Assembly (NCBI RefSeq): GCF_001646665.1
Contig: NZ_LWBU01000368.1
Location: 1 to 51,615, forward strand
DNA length: 51,615 bases
Origin: Streptomyces noursei
GTDB lineage: Bacteria; Actinomycetota; Actinomycetes; Streptomycetales; Streptomycetaceae
Direction of reading: 5' to 3'
The number at the start of each line of letters is the position of its first letter. Position 1 is the stretch's first letter. Positions 8,937-18,142 of the stretch are shown here, piece by piece. A model generated the notes under the pieces. It did no database searches. It saw only the letters and a list, made by a program, of their open reading frames with translations, and was not told where the DNA came from. Position numbers and translations under genes: made by a program.

Positions 8937-11060
8937 TCAGGTCGACCGGAGCGTGGGGCGGGGCGGCACCCCGGCCGCCACCGCGCGCTGCCGCGGGGCC
9001 GCCGTGCCGGTCCAGCAGGTGCCCCGGCGGGCCAGGAGGCGGCGCAGCCACAGCTCCGTGGAGACCAGGTCGGCGAGCCCGTCCAGGGGGACCGGTTCGC
9101 CCTCGGTGGCGGCGCGCAGGGCCTTGCGGACGACCCGGGCCTCGATGAGGCCCGCGTCGGCGAGGAGCGGTGCGTCGAAGAGGGCCATCAGCTGCGGGAG
9201 GGCGGCGCGCAGCCCCGCGCGGTGGGCGGCGGCGGCCGGGGCGTGGGAGGTGGCGCCCCAGCCGGGCGGGAGGTCGTGGATGCCCGCGCCGGCGAGGACG
9301 GTGCGCAGGATCGCGGCGCGGGCGCCGGGCTGGACGCGCAGCGCTTCGGGCAGGTCGCGGCAGGCGCGTACGACCTGGTTGTCGAGGAACGGCGAGTGGA
9401 GGCGCTGGCTGCGGATCTCGGCGGCCTGCTCCAGGATGCGGTGGTCCGCCGCGTACCGGGCGAGGGCCGCGCGGGCGCGTGCCTCGCCGGGGCGCTGGAC
9501 CGAAGTCGGCCTGGTGGCGGCCTGGTTGAGGCGAACCGATACTTCTGCCAGCGCTTCGCCGGTGAGCCAGCGGGCGGCGGGGCCGGGCCGCGTCCAGGCC
9601 AGTGCGGCGAGGGAGGCGGACAGCGGGCCGCTCATGGCGGGGGCGGTCCGGTTGGCCTCCAGGAGCCGGTCGGCGGCCGATTCCAGACCGGCGCGGTAGG
9701 GCGTACGGGCCAGTCGGCGGGCGGCCCGGTAGACGGTGAGCGGGACGAACAGGGAACCGGCCGACGGCCCGCTGGCCTTGGCGAGGGCGGCGACCGGCCG
9801 CAGCAGGTGGCGGCGTCTGCGGTCCAGCAGCAGGTCGGCCAGGCGCGCGGGGTGGGCGTCGAGCACCTGCCGTGCGCCGTGTCCGGTGAAGTGGTCGGCG
9901 CTGCCCGCCGCGAGGCGCCGCCGGTGCCGTTCGGCGGTGACGAGTGAGGGCCCGGGTTCGTCGGTGAGCGGGCCCTCCAGTCCGGCGTACGGCAGGGCCT
10001 CCTCGGAGGCGGCCACCACGACGTGGTGCAGGCGCGGGTTCTCGGCGATGGCGCGGGCGCGGACCCGTTCCGCCTCGGCGTCCCGCCCGCCGGTGGCCAG
10101 GTCGTTGAAGGTCACGGCGAGCAGCCGTTCGCCGGCCTCGGTGCCGTGTCCGAGGATCGTGCCGGGCACGCCGGGCAGGCCCGCCGCGAGGAGCGCCAGC
10201 GTCCCGGACGCGCTGCCGCCGGAGAGGTCGGCGCCGATGCCGGGCGCCGGGGCACCGCGGGCGGCGCGCCGTTCGGCGGGGCCCATGCCGGGGACGGGGC
10301 CGGGGTCGGGCGGCAGTGTCTCGGGGGCGTGCCGGGGGGCGGTGAGCCGCGCGCGGACGGCTTCGACGAGGGCGTCGCGCACGCCGTCCACGGCCCGGCC
10401 CGGGTCGATCTGGGGTGCCGCGACGGCGAGCGAGGCGACCGGTTCGTACCCGGTGATCTCGCGCGAGCCCTCGCGCAGCACGAGCGCGTGCCCGGGCGGG
10501 ACGCGCTTGACTCCGACGTACGGTGTCGAGTCGCGGAGCGCCTCGGGGGTCTCGGGGCAGGCCAGCAGCGCGGCGAGGTGACCGATGTCGAGCTGCGCCT
10601 CGATGAGGTCGGCGAGGGGCAGGGCGGCGGTGGCGTACGCGGTGCCGCGGGCCCACGGGGTGTGGAACACGGGCCGGGCGCCGGCCAGGTCGCCGGTGAC
10701 GATGATGCGGCGGCCGACCTTGACGACGGCGGTGTAGCTGCCCGGCCAGGCGGTGAGGTGGCGCATGGCGCCGCCGCGGGCCGCGAACAGTCCGACCCTC
10801 AGCTGGTCGTCGTCGGCGGCGCAGCAGCCCAGTACCGCGAGGCGGGTGTCGGCGTCGACGGCGACGACGCGGATCTCGTCGGGGCGCCAGTCGCCGACGG
10901 CCCAGAGCGGATCGGGGTCGCCCCACAGGAGTTGGGCGCCGACGGGGTGCACGGTGCCGTTCTCGTCATCGTTGCCGACGGCCCCGGCGGCCCCGGCGGT
11001 GGCGTGGTGGCCCGTACCGAAACTCGCGGCGATACTGCTCCACCCCACCAGCCACCGCAT
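8937..11060 (-). CDS. asparagine synthetase-like (amidotransferase/ATP-pyrophosphatase fold) protein
   Basis: This 707-residue protein resembles class B asparagine synthetases, beta-lactam synthetases and lasso-peptide cyclases. The N-terminal half looks like a glutaminase domain (AWPGSYTAVV, GDLAGARPVFH) but has no Cys2, since the protein starts MRWLVGW. The synthetase half has a PP-loop at 280-285 reading SGGSAS where the family has SGGxDS, so the conserved Asp is missing. Later sequence (RIQSQRLHSPFLDN-like stretch around HSPFLDNQVV) keeps the typical C-terminal segment. The ATG at 11060 has a GGAGG five bases upstream. No lasso precursor or B protein lies nearby. The product may bind ATP but form no asparagine; its substrate is unknown. 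Confidence 0.75.
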   Translation of the reverse strand: MRWLVGWSSIAASFGTGHHATAGAAGAVGNDDENGTVHPVGAQLLWGDPDPLWAVGDWRPDEIRVVAVDADTRLAVLGCCAADDDQLRVGLFAARGGAMRHLTAWPGSYTAVVKVGRRIIVTGDLAGARPVFHTPWARGTAYATAALPLADLIEAQLDIGHLAALLACPETPEALRDSTPYVGVKRVPPGHALVLREGSREITGYEPVASLAVAAPQIDPGRAVDGVRDALVEAVRARLTAPRHAPETLPPDPGPVPGMGPAERRAARGAPAPGIGADLSGGSASGTLALLAAGLPGVPGTILGHGTEAGERLLAVTFNDLATGGRDAEAERVRARAIAENPRLHHVVVAASEEALPYAGLEGPLTDEPGPSLVTAERHRRRLAAGSADHFTGHGARQVLDAHPARLADLLLDRRRRHLLRPVAALAKASGPSAGSLFVPLTVYRAARRLARTPYRAGLESAADRLLEANRTAPAMSGPLSASLAALAWTRPGPAARWLTGEALAEVSVRLNQAATRPTSVQRPGEARARAALARYAADHRILEQAAEIRSQRLHSPFLDNQVVRACRDLPEALRVQPGARAAILRTVLAGAGIHDLPPGWGATSHAPAAAAHRAGLRAALPQLMALFDAPLLADAGLIEARVVRKALRAATEGEPVPLDGLADLVSTELWLRRLLARRGTCWTGTAAPRQRAVAAGVPPRPTLRST

Positions 11061-11733
11061 CGCCGCCTCCACAGCCTGTGGACAACTCAGCACCCTTGAT
11101 GGAGACATGCTGCCACGACAACGGCGTGCGGGAGGGCCTACGGGCCACGGCCCGACGAAATGGGAACGCGCCGCTGGCAATGGCCAGTTGACGACGCCCC
11201 GGAAGCGGTTCGACCCGTCGAACGATGGGCGTTATTCAGCCAATCTCCGAGCATGATCAAACCGTACAAGTGCTCTCATACGTACCCACAAGCTCGGTCC
11301 GGGAGGCGCTGTCCGCCCCCCGGACCGGTCCGCCACCCGCGGGGATTGAGGCGGCGGTGTCCCCCAGCCCGCCGCTTTCCAGTACAGCGGGCCGACCCAC
11401 GCAGCACCCATGGAAGCGCTCCCCCACCCGACGAGCCAGAGCGCACGGACAGGCGCACGGCCACACGCCGGGAGCACGGCCCCGGCACGACGCCCCGGCG
11501 CGGGGCGCGCGCCGCCCGCGCGCGTGCCACCGCACGGCCGCACGCCCCGCCGCGCAGCGCCCGCGCACCGGCCGGGCGCCGGCCGGCCGCGCGACCACCC
11601 GTACGCACAACAATCCCGCCATACGGAACACCGCCCCTTAACGGTGGGGATGCGGCGAACTACGCTGGGTTTACGAATGCCGCGCGCCTATGCCTGGCGT
11701 CGCGGCGGCCGTCTGTGGGTCGAGGGGTGGCGC
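11061..11733. promoter_or_regulatory. divergent intergenic region before the TTA-containing regulator
   Basis: These 673 bases hold no convincing gene. Open frames exist on both strands but lack codon bias and ribosome-binding sites. A rightward candidate promoter is TTAACG (11638-11643), a 17-bp spacer and TACGCT (11661-11666), giving a leader of about 60 bases. The segment 11230-11290 is AT-richer and could hold leftward or further promoters. Confidence 0.4.
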
Positions 11734-13170
11734 ATGTCCAGGGAGCAACGCGGGCCGAACGAGAAGCTCGGCACCGTTCTCGCCCTCGCGGGAATCAGCA
11801 ACGCCGGTCTGGCCCGGCGGGTCAACGACCTCGGGGCGCAGCGCGGTCTGACCCTTCGGTACGACAAGACGTCGGTCGCCAGGTGGGTGTCGAAGGGCAT
11901 GGTGCCGCAGGGCGCCGCACCGCACCTCATCGCGGCCGCGATCGGGCAGAAGCTGGGCCGCCCGGTCCCACTGCACGAGATCGGCCTCGCCGACGCCGAC
12001 CCGGCGCCCGAGGTGGGGCTGGCCTTCCCGCGCGACGTGGGCGAGGCGGTGCGGTCGGCGACCGAGCTGTACCGGCTCGATCTGGCCGGGCGGCGCGCCG
12101 GCGGTGGCGGGATCTGGCAGTCGCTGGCCGGATCCTTCGCGGTCAGCGCCTATGCGACCCCTGCCTCCAGGTGGCTGATAACCCCCGCGGACTCCTCGGT
12201 CGAGCGTTCGGTGCCGGCGGCGCCGGACGGCACGGCGGACGACGGCGGCGCGGTGCGGGTCGGCCACAGCGACGTGGCGAAGCTGCGGGAGGCCGCGGAG
12301 GACGCGCGGCGCTGGGACTCCAAGTACGGCGGCGGGGACTGGCGCTCCTCGATGGTGCCGGAGTGCCTTCGGGTGGACGCCGCGCCGCTGCTGCTCGGCT
12401 CCTACTCGGACGAGGTCGGCCGGGCGCTGTTCGGGGCGACCGCCGAGCTGACCCGGCTGGCCGGCTGGATGGCCTTCGACACGGGGCAGCAGGAGGCCGC
12501 CCAGCGCTACTACATCCAGGCGCTGCGGCTCGCGCGGGCCGCCGCCGACGTGCCGCTGGGCGGGTACGTCCTGGCGTCGATGTCGCTCCAGGCCACCTAC
12601 CGGGGCTTCGCCGACGAGGGCGTCGACCTGGCGCAGGCGGCGCTGGAGCGCAACCGGGGCCTGGCCACCGCGCGGACCATGTCCTTCTTCCGGCTGGTGG
12701 AGGCCCGTGCCCACGCCAAGGCCGGTGACGCGGCGGCGGCCGGGGCGGCGCTGCGGGCCGCGGAGGGCTGGCTGGAGCGGTCCCGGGAGGGCGACCCCGA
12801 CCCGAGCTGGCTGGGCTTCTACTCCTACGACCGGTTCTGCGCGGACGCCGCCGAGTGCTACCGGGACCTCAAGGCGCCGCGCCAGGTGCGCCGCTTCACG
12901 GAGCAGGCCCTGTCGCGCCCCACGGAGGAGTACGTCCGCTCGCACGGTTTACGGCTGATCGTGAGCGCCGTGGCCGAGCTGGAGTCGGGCAACCTGGACG
13001 CCGCCTGCGCCGCCGGCACGCGCGCGGTGGAGGTGGCCGGGCGCATCTCCTCGGCACGCACCACGGAGTACGTGCGCGACCTGCTGCACCGGCTGGAGCC
13101 GTACGGCGACGAGCCGCGGGTGGCGGAGCTGCGCGAGCGGGCGCGCCCGCTGCTGATGGCTCCGGCGTGA
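11734..13170 (+). CDS. NsdA/SCO4114-like sporulation-associated regulator with a TTA codon
   Basis: This 478-residue protein has an N-terminal helix-turn-helix-like part (LALAGISNAGLARRVN then YDKTSVARWVSKG, about residues 15-55). A long helical region resembling TPR repeats follows (about 225-460, for example QQEAAQRYYIQALRLARAA). The start ATG 11734 has GAGGGG six bases before it. Codon 406 (12949-12951), in SHGLRL, is TTA, the only in-frame TTA I found in this window's genes. Translation should therefore depend on the bldA leucyl-tRNA. From memory, SCO4114 is annotated as sporulation-associated and resembles NsdA, a negative regulator of differentiation. The exact role here is inferred. 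Confidence 0.78.
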   Translation: MSREQRGPNEKLGTVLALAGISNAGLARRVNDLGAQRGLTLRYDKTSVARWVSKGMVPQGAAPHLIAAAIGQKLGRPVPLHEIGLADADPAPEVGLAFPRDVGEAVRSATELYRLDLAGRRAGGGGIWQSLAGSFAVSAYATPASRWLITPADSSVERSVPAAPDGTADDGGAVRVGHSDVAKLREAAEDARRWDSKYGGGDWRSSMVPECLRVDAAPLLLGSYSDEVGRALFGATAELTRLAGWMAFDTGQQEAAQRYYIQALRLARAAADVPLGGYVLASMSLQATYRGFADEGVDLAQAALERNRGLATARTMSFFRLVEARAHAKAGDAAAAGAALRAAEGWLERSREGDPDPSWLGFYSYDRFCADAAECYRDLKAPRQVRRFTEQALSRPTEEYVRSHGLRLIVSAVAELESGNLDAACAAGTRAVEVAGRISSARTTEYVRDLLHRLEPYGDEPRVAELRERARPLLMAPA

Positions 13171-13240
13171 GCCGTGTCCCACCTGGTTTAAGGCCCTTGT
13201 CAGTGGGCCAGTGCACTATCTGGGGTGGGAGGTGGCACAC

Positions 13241-14449
13241 GTGTCCGCGTACGGCAGTGATCGCTTCGACTGTGACGTGCTCGTGATCGGCGGCGGGATC
13301 GTCGGCCTGTCGACGGCGTACGCGGTGACGCGCGCCGCCCCGGGGACGCGGGTGGTGGTGCTGGAGAAGGAGCGGGGCCCCGCGCGGCACCAGACCGGGC
13401 GCAACAGCGGGGTGATCCACAGCGGCATCTACTACCGGCCCGGCTCCCTCAAGGCGCGGTACGCGGTGCGGGGCGCCGCCGAGATGGTGAAGTTCTGCGC
13501 GGAGTACGGCCTGCCCCACGAGGTCACGGGCAAACTGATCGTCGCGACCGAGCGTGCCGAGCTGCCCCGGCTGCACGCCCTGGTCCAGCGCGGCCGGGAG
13601 AACGGCATCCCGGTGCGCGAGCTGGGCCCGGCCCAGATCACCGAGTACGAACCACGGGTGCGGGGCGTGGCCGCGATCCACGTCGGCACGACCGGGGTGT
13701 GCGACTACGGGGCGGTGGCGGCGCAGCTGGCGGAGGCGTCCCGGGCGGACATCCGGTACGGGGCGGAGGTCGTCGCTGTGGACCGGCGCCCCTGGGGGGT
13801 GGCCGTGCGGACGGCGGACGGCACGATCGTCCGGGGCGGCGTCCTGGTGAACTGCGCGGGGCTGCACTGCGACCGCGTGGCGCGGCTCGCGGGTGACGAC
13901 CCGGGCATGCGGATCGTCCCGTTCCGGGGCGAGTACTACGAGCTGGCCCGGCCCGAGCTGGTGCGCGGCCTGGTGTACCCGGTGCCCGACCCGGCGTTCC
14001 CGTTCCTGGGCGTGCACCTGACGCGCGGCATCGACGGGGGCGTCCACGTAGGGCCGAACGCGGTGCCCGCGCTGGGCCGCGAGGGGTACGGCTGGTCGGT
14101 GGTCCGGCCGCGGGAGCTGGCCGGGACGCTGGCGTGGCCGGGTTCCTGGCGGATCGCGCGCCGCCACTGGCGGTACGGGGCGGGCGAGCTGCACCGGTCG
14201 GTGTCGAAGCGGGCGTTCACGGAGGCGGTGCGGCGGCTGCTGCCGTCGGTCGGCCCGGAGGACCTCCACCGCGCCCCGGCGGGCGTGCGCGCCCAGGCCG
14301 TGCTGCGGGACGGCACCCTGGTCGACGACTTCCTGATCCGCGAGGCCCGCCGCACGGTCCACGTGCTGAACGCCCCGTCCCCGGCGGCGACCGCCTCCCT
14401 CCCCATCGGCCGCGAGGTCGCCCGCCGGGCCCTGGCGCACCTGGGCTGA
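13241..14449 (+). CDS. lhgO: L-2-hydroxyglutarate oxidase
   Basis: This 402-residue FAD-dependent enzyme of the DAO superfamily oxidises L-2-hydroxyglutarate to 2-oxoglutarate, a metabolite-repair reaction. The N-terminal Rossmann motif is VIGGGIVGLSTAYAV. NSGVIHSGIYYRPGSLKA and the later FRGEYYEL and VHVGPNAVPALGREGY are typical of the YgaF/LhgO family. I chose GTG 13241 because GGAGG precedes it by eight bases; an in-frame GTG at 13211 lacks such a site. It lies 70 bases behind the regulator gene and 58 bases before trmB on the same strand, so the three may be co-transcribed. Confidence 0.88.
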   Translation: MSAYGSDRFDCDVLVIGGGIVGLSTAYAVTRAAPGTRVVVLEKERGPARHQTGRNSGVIHSGIYYRPGSLKARYAVRGAAEMVKFCAEYGLPHEVTGKLIVATERAELPRLHALVQRGRENGIPVRELGPAQITEYEPRVRGVAAIHVGTTGVCDYGAVAAQLAEASRADIRYGAEVVAVDRRPWGVAVRTADGTIVRGGVLVNCAGLHCDRVARLAGDDPGMRIVPFRGEYYELARPELVRGLVYPVPDPAFPFLGVHLTRGIDGGVHVGPNAVPALGREGYGWSVVRPRELAGTLAWPGSWRIARRHWRYGAGELHRSVSKRAFTEAVRRLLPSVGPEDLHRAPAGVRAQAVLRDGTLVDDFLIREARRTVHVLNAPSPAATASLPIGREVARRALAHLG

Positions 14450-14507
14450 CCGGGACGGTCCGAGGCCGGGGCGGTCCGCCGCGGGGGCGCCGTAGAATCG
14501 GGGCATT

Positions 14508-15272
14508 GTGTCTGAGTCCCGTGAAACCGCAGTCCCCCGCCGCCCCAAGGGTGAGCCCCGCTTCCCCGAGGGGCCCGCGCCCGATCCCGCCGGGTCGCAC
14601 TTCGAGCGGCGGATCCGCAGCTTCCAGCCCCGCCGCAGCCGCGTCACGCCCGGGCAGGGCGACGCCCTGCGCCGGCTGTGGGGCGCGTGGGGGCTCGACA
14701 TCGACGGACAGCGCACCCTCGACCTGGGCGAGCTGTTCGGCGGGCTCCCGGTCGTGCTGGAGATCGGGTTCGGCATGGGCGAGGCGACCGCGCAGATGGC
14801 CGCCGACGACCCGTCGACCGGCATCCTCGCGGTGGACGTGCACACGCCCGGCCAGGGCAACCTGCTCTCCCTCGCCGAGAAGGCCGGGCTGACCAACGTC
14901 CGCGTGGCCAACGGTGACGCGATCATCCTGCTCCGGGAGATGCTGGCGCCCGACGCCCTGGACGGCGTGCGCGTGTACTTCCCCGACCCTTGGCCCAAGA
15001 AGCGGCACCACAAGCGCCGGCTGATCCAGCCCGAGTTCCTGAGCCTGGTGGCCACCCGGATGAAGCCGGGCGCCGTGCTGCACTGCGCCACGGACTGGGA
15101 ACCGTACGCCGAGCAGATGCTGGACGTGCTGACCGCGCACCCGGACTTCGAGAACACCGTGCCCGACGGCGGCTACGCGCCGCGCCCCGCGTTCCGGCCG
15201 CTCACGCGCTTCGAGGGGCAGGGCCTCGACAAGGGCCACGTCGTGCACGACCTGCTGTTCGCGCGGGTGTGA
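14508..15272 (+). CDS. trmB: tRNA (guanine-N7-)-methyltransferase
   Basis: This 254-residue class I methyltransferase makes m7G at position 46 of tRNAs. The SAM-binding motif is VLEIGFGMGEAT (about residues 83-95). The TrmB signature YFPDPWPKKRHHKRRL follows, then the C-terminal TRFEGQG substrate-contact segment. The N-terminal 45 residues are basic and Pro-rich. The start is GTG at 14508. It is full length for the family in actinobacteria. The gene is followed on the same strand by the PrsW-type protease gene. Confidence 0.94.
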   Translation: MSESRETAVPRRPKGEPRFPEGPAPDPAGSHFERRIRSFQPRRSRVTPGQGDALRRLWGAWGLDIDGQRTLDLGELFGGLPVVLEIGFGMGEATAQMAADDPSTGILAVDVHTPGQGNLLSLAEKAGLTNVRVANGDAIILLREMLAPDALDGVRVYFPDPWPKKRHHKRRLIQPEFLSLVATRMKPGAVLHCATDWEPYAEQMLDVLTAHPDFENTVPDGGYAPRPAFRPLTRFEGQGLDKGHVVHDLLFARV

Positions 15273-15437
15273 CGGGCGGACCGGTCACCCGCCGCGCGTG
15301 ACCGCGAGCCCCGCGGACCCACCCGGACCGCCACCCGGACCGGCACCCGACCCGCCGCGCGCACCGGACGCGCCGGACGCCCGGCGGGGGCGGCGATCCC
15401 GCCACGGCTGTCGGTGACGGTCGTTAGGGTCGATCGC

Positions 15438-16763
15438 GTGTCCCATTCGTCTGCGCAGCACCAGTCGCCGTATCCGGCCGTCCCGGCGTACGAACCACAC
15501 CCGTCGTTCGACGCCGTGCCGGACCGTGCCCGATGGCACTACAAGCCCCGCCGCGCGTTCTGGCGGAGCAAGGTGGTGCGGGCGTCCGCGGTCGCCGTCG
15601 TGCTCGCCCTGTGCGGGCTGGTGATCCTCGCGCTGGTGCGGCAGCAGACCGGTACGGAGGGCTTCCTGGTGGGGCTGGGCCTCGCCGTCCTGCCGGTACC
15701 GCTGCTCATGGCGGCGTTCCGCTGGCTGGACCGGGTGGACCCGGGGCCGTGGCGGAACCTGCTGTTCTCGTTCGCGTGGGGGGCGTGCGCGGCCGCGCTC
15801 GTCGCGATCGTCGCCAACACCTTCGCGACCCGGTGGATAGCCACCGCCACCGCCGACCCGGCGTCCGCCGACACCCTCGGCGCGACGGTCGTCGCGCCGG
15901 TCGTGGAGGAGAGCGCCAAGGCCGCCGCCGTACTGCTCGTGTTCCTCTTCCGCAGACGGGACTTCACCGGGATCGTCGACGGCGTCGTCATCGCCGGGTT
16001 CACCGCCACCGGCTTCGCCTTCACCGAGAACATCCTCTACCTCGGCAACGCCTTCGGCGAGGACCAGCAGTTCGGGACGTCGGGCTTCGCGTCCGTCACG
16101 GCGGCGACGTTCTTCGTGCGGATCGTGATGTCGCCGTTCGCGCACCCGCTGTTCACCGTGCTCACCGGTATCGGCTTCGGCTTCGCCGCGATCACCGCGC
16201 ACCGCCACAGGATCCGCAGGGTCGCGCTTCCGTCGCTGGGGCTGACCCTGGCGATGGGCACGCACGCGCTGTGGAACGGCTCGGCGGCGCTCGGTCCGTG
16301 GGGGTTCTACGCCGTGTACGGGGCGTTCATGGTGCCGGCGTTCGGCCTGCTGACCTGGCTGGCGATCTGGTCGCGGCAGCGGGAGCTGCGCACGATATCC
16401 GGCGAACTGCCCGCGTACGCCGCGGCCGGCTGGCTCACGCCCGCGGAGCCGCTCGCGCTCTCCTCCATGCGGGCGCGCAGCCTGGCCCGCGGGTACGCGG
16501 CCCGCTGCTTCGGTCCTGCGGCGGCCCGCGCGGTCAGCGAGTACGAGTCGTTCGCCACCTCGCTGGCGTTTCTGCGCCACCGGGCCCGGCGCGGGGCGGT
16601 GGGCGCCGACTTCACGGCGCGCGAGCAGGAGCTGCTGCACCACCTGTGGCAGCGCAAGGAGGTCGCCGCGCCGGCCCTGACGTACGCCGCGCGGATCACC
16701 GGCCGGGTGTGGACACCGCCCCCGCACCTCGACTACGCCGGCTACAACCCCTACCGGTACTAG
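15438..16763 (+). CDS. PrsW-family intramembrane metalloprotease
   Basis: This 441-residue polytopic membrane protein has about eight hydrophobic segments between residues 40 and 320. The PrsW signatures are all present: VVEESAK (the EExxK motif), the conserved GFAFTENILYL, the histidine-bearing FVRIVMSPFAHPLFTVL and LAMGTHALWNGSA. These residues form the predicted metal site. In Bacillus, PrsW starts cleavage of the anti-sigma factor RsiW; the substrate here is unknown. GTG 15438 is preferred over GTG 15414 because AGGG lies eight bases before it, but this is not certain. The C-terminal 100 residues are soluble and basic. Confidence 0.88.
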   Translation: MSHSSAQHQSPYPAVPAYEPHPSFDAVPDRARWHYKPRRAFWRSKVVRASAVAVVLALCGLVILALVRQQTGTEGFLVGLGLAVLPVPLLMAAFRWLDRVDPGPWRNLLFSFAWGACAAALVAIVANTFATRWIATATADPASADTLGATVVAPVVEESAKAAAVLLVFLFRRRDFTGIVDGVVIAGFTATGFAFTENILYLGNAFGEDQQFGTSGFASVTAATFFVRIVMSPFAHPLFTVLTGIGFGFAAITAHRHRIRRVALPSLGLTLAMGTHALWNGSAALGPWGFYAVYGAFMVPAFGLLTWLAIWSRQRELRTISGELPAYAAAGWLTPAEPLALSSMRARSLARGYAARCFGPAAARAVSEYESFATSLAFLRHRARRGAVGADFTAREQELLHHLWQRKEVAAPALTYAARITGRVWTPPPHLDYAGYNPYRY

Positions 16764-16876
16764 GGCGCCTCTTTCGGATCGTGCCGGGCTCCGGGGTACG
16801 GCGGCCACGACGCGCAAACCGGCAGCCCTGGCGTCGGGGGGTTGTCGCCAGGACTGCCGGAAATCGAGGCCGGGGC

Positions 16877-16936
16877 CCGGGATTCGGGCGCCCCGGACTC
16901 GGGCGTCGGGGAATCGGGTGCCCGGGATTCGGGCGC
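16877..16936. repeat. four tandem 15-bp repeats
   Basis: Four adjacent units of the form CCGGGATTCGGGCGC, at 16877, 16892, 16907 and 16922, differ from one another at a few positions. They lie in the non-coding space between two convergent genes. The period of 15 is compatible with coding, but the frames around it lack other coding signs. Confidence 0.6.
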
Positions 16937-16963
16937 CGGGCCGCGGCGGGGTGGTCGCGCGCG

Positions 16964-16990
16964 CGTGCCCGGTCGTGGCGACCGGGCACG
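16964..16990 (-). terminator. hairpin downstream of the M23 peptidase gene
   Basis: CGTGCCCGGTCG and its exact complement form a 12-bp stem with a 3-base loop, 20 bases past the stop of the leftward peptidase gene. It has no T-run, as is common in Streptomyces. It could also serve the convergent PrsW gene. Confidence 0.5.
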
Positions 16991-17010
16991 GGTCGACGGG
17001 GAGCGGAGGC

Positions 17011-18117
17011 TCAGACGGTGAGGCCCTTGTCCCGCAGCCAGGCCAGCGGGTCGATGCCACCGCCGCCCGCGGTGTGCACCTCCAGGTGCAGGTGCGGCCC
17101 GGTGACGTTGCCCGTGGCGCCGACGCGGCCGATGGTCTCGCCGGTGCCGACCTTCTGCCCGGCGCCGACCGTCATCGACGACAGGTGGCAGTACCAGACC
17201 TCGGTGCCGTCCTCCAGCTCCAGCACGATGCGGTAGCCGTACGAGCCCGACCACCCGGCCGACTTCACCGTGCCGCTGTGGACGGCCTTGGCGGGAGTGC
17301 CGGTGGGCGCGGCGAGGTCCAGGCCCGTGTGGTAGCCGGAGGACCACATGTTGCCGGCCTGGCCGTAGGTGGAGGTGATGGTGTACGAGGAGGTCGGCAG
17401 GGACCAGCTGGCGGCGAGTTCGGCCAGCCGGGCCTCCTCCGCGGCCTTCGCCTTGGCGGCGGCCTCGGCCTCGGCCTTCGCCTTCTCCTCGGCCGCCTGT
17501 GCGGCGGCCTCCTTCTCGGCGGCGGTCTGCTGGGCCTTCGCCTGGGCCGCGGCCTGCTCGGCCGCCGCCGCCTCCGCGGCCGCCTTGGCCTCGGCGTCGG
17601 CGGTCGCCTGCTGCTGCTCGGCCTGCTGGAGGATGCGGGCGCGCAGGGCCTCGCCCGCGTCCGCGCCGCTCTGCTGCCCGGCGGCCTCGGTCTCCTGGGC
17701 GCCGGTGAGGGACGCGGCGGTGAGCGGCCCGCTGTCCGTCCCGTCGGAGTCGCCGGACTCCCCGTCGGAGTCGCCGCCCATCAGGGAGCCGATGCCGGGC
17801 AGGGACTCCGCGTCCGGGAGGCTGTCGGTGATGGCGTCGGGCAGGGATATGGAGACCGCCGGCTTGTCCTGCGCGGTGGCCATGCCGCCCGCGCCGACCG
17901 CGGCGATGACGCCGACACCGAGGACCGTGGAGCTACGGGCGAGTCCGCCGCGCTGCTTGGCCACCCGGTGGCGCCCCCGCACGGGACGGACGGTCTCCTC
18001 GGTGGGATTCCATTCCTCAAACGGTCCGTTTACGGATGCGGCGTCCGGGATACCCGAAGAGTTGAACGAGTCGATCGAGCCGTACGGGGCTTCGGGGGCA
18101 GGCCTGTTGGACGCCAC
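17011..18117 (-). CDS. M23 family peptidoglycan endopeptidase with coiled coil
   Basis: This 368-residue protein has a polar N-terminus, a hydrophobic export or anchor segment (about 62-82, STVLGVGVIAAVGAGGMATA), an acidic Asp/Ser-rich linker, an Ala/Glu/Lys coiled coil (about 150-235) and a C-terminal LytM/M23 domain. Zinc ligands are visible in YHTGLDLA and HLHLEVH. It should cut peptide cross-links in the wall outside the membrane. The start is GTG 18117. The leader holds a ydaO-type c-di-AMP riboswitch, known in Streptomyces for controlling wall-lytic enzymes such as RpfA, so expression is probably tied to c-di-AMP level. Confidence 0.9.
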   Translation of the reverse strand: MASNRPAPEAPYGSIDSFNSSGIPDAASVNGPFEEWNPTEETVRPVRGRHRVAKQRGGLARSSTVLGVGVIAAVGAGGMATAQDKPAVSISLPDAITDSLPDAESLPGIGSLMGGDSDGESGDSDGTDSGPLTAASLTGAQETEAAGQQSGADAGEALRARILQQAEQQQATADAEAKAAAEAAAAEQAAAQAKAQQTAAEKEAAAQAAEEKAKAEAEAAAKAKAAEEARLAELAASWSLPTSSYTITSTYGQAGNMWSSGYHTGLDLAAPTGTPAKAVHSGTVKSAGWSGSYGYRIVLELEDGTEVWYCHLSSMTVGAGQKVGTGETIGRVGATGNVTGPHLHLEVHTAGGGGIDPLAWLRDKGLTV

Positions 18118-18142
18118 GGAGGCGCACTCCTTTCCTTCCTTC

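Noticed and set aside
8937..11060. Lasso-peptide cyclase as part of a biosynthetic cluster
   Set aside because: No precursor peptide, RiPP recognition element or transglutaminase-like protease gene lies nearby; flanking genes are a sigma factor and a developmental regulator.
16877..16936. CRISPR-like array
   Set aside because: Units are 15 bp and directly adjacent with no spacers, and no cas genes are present. No other array was seen.
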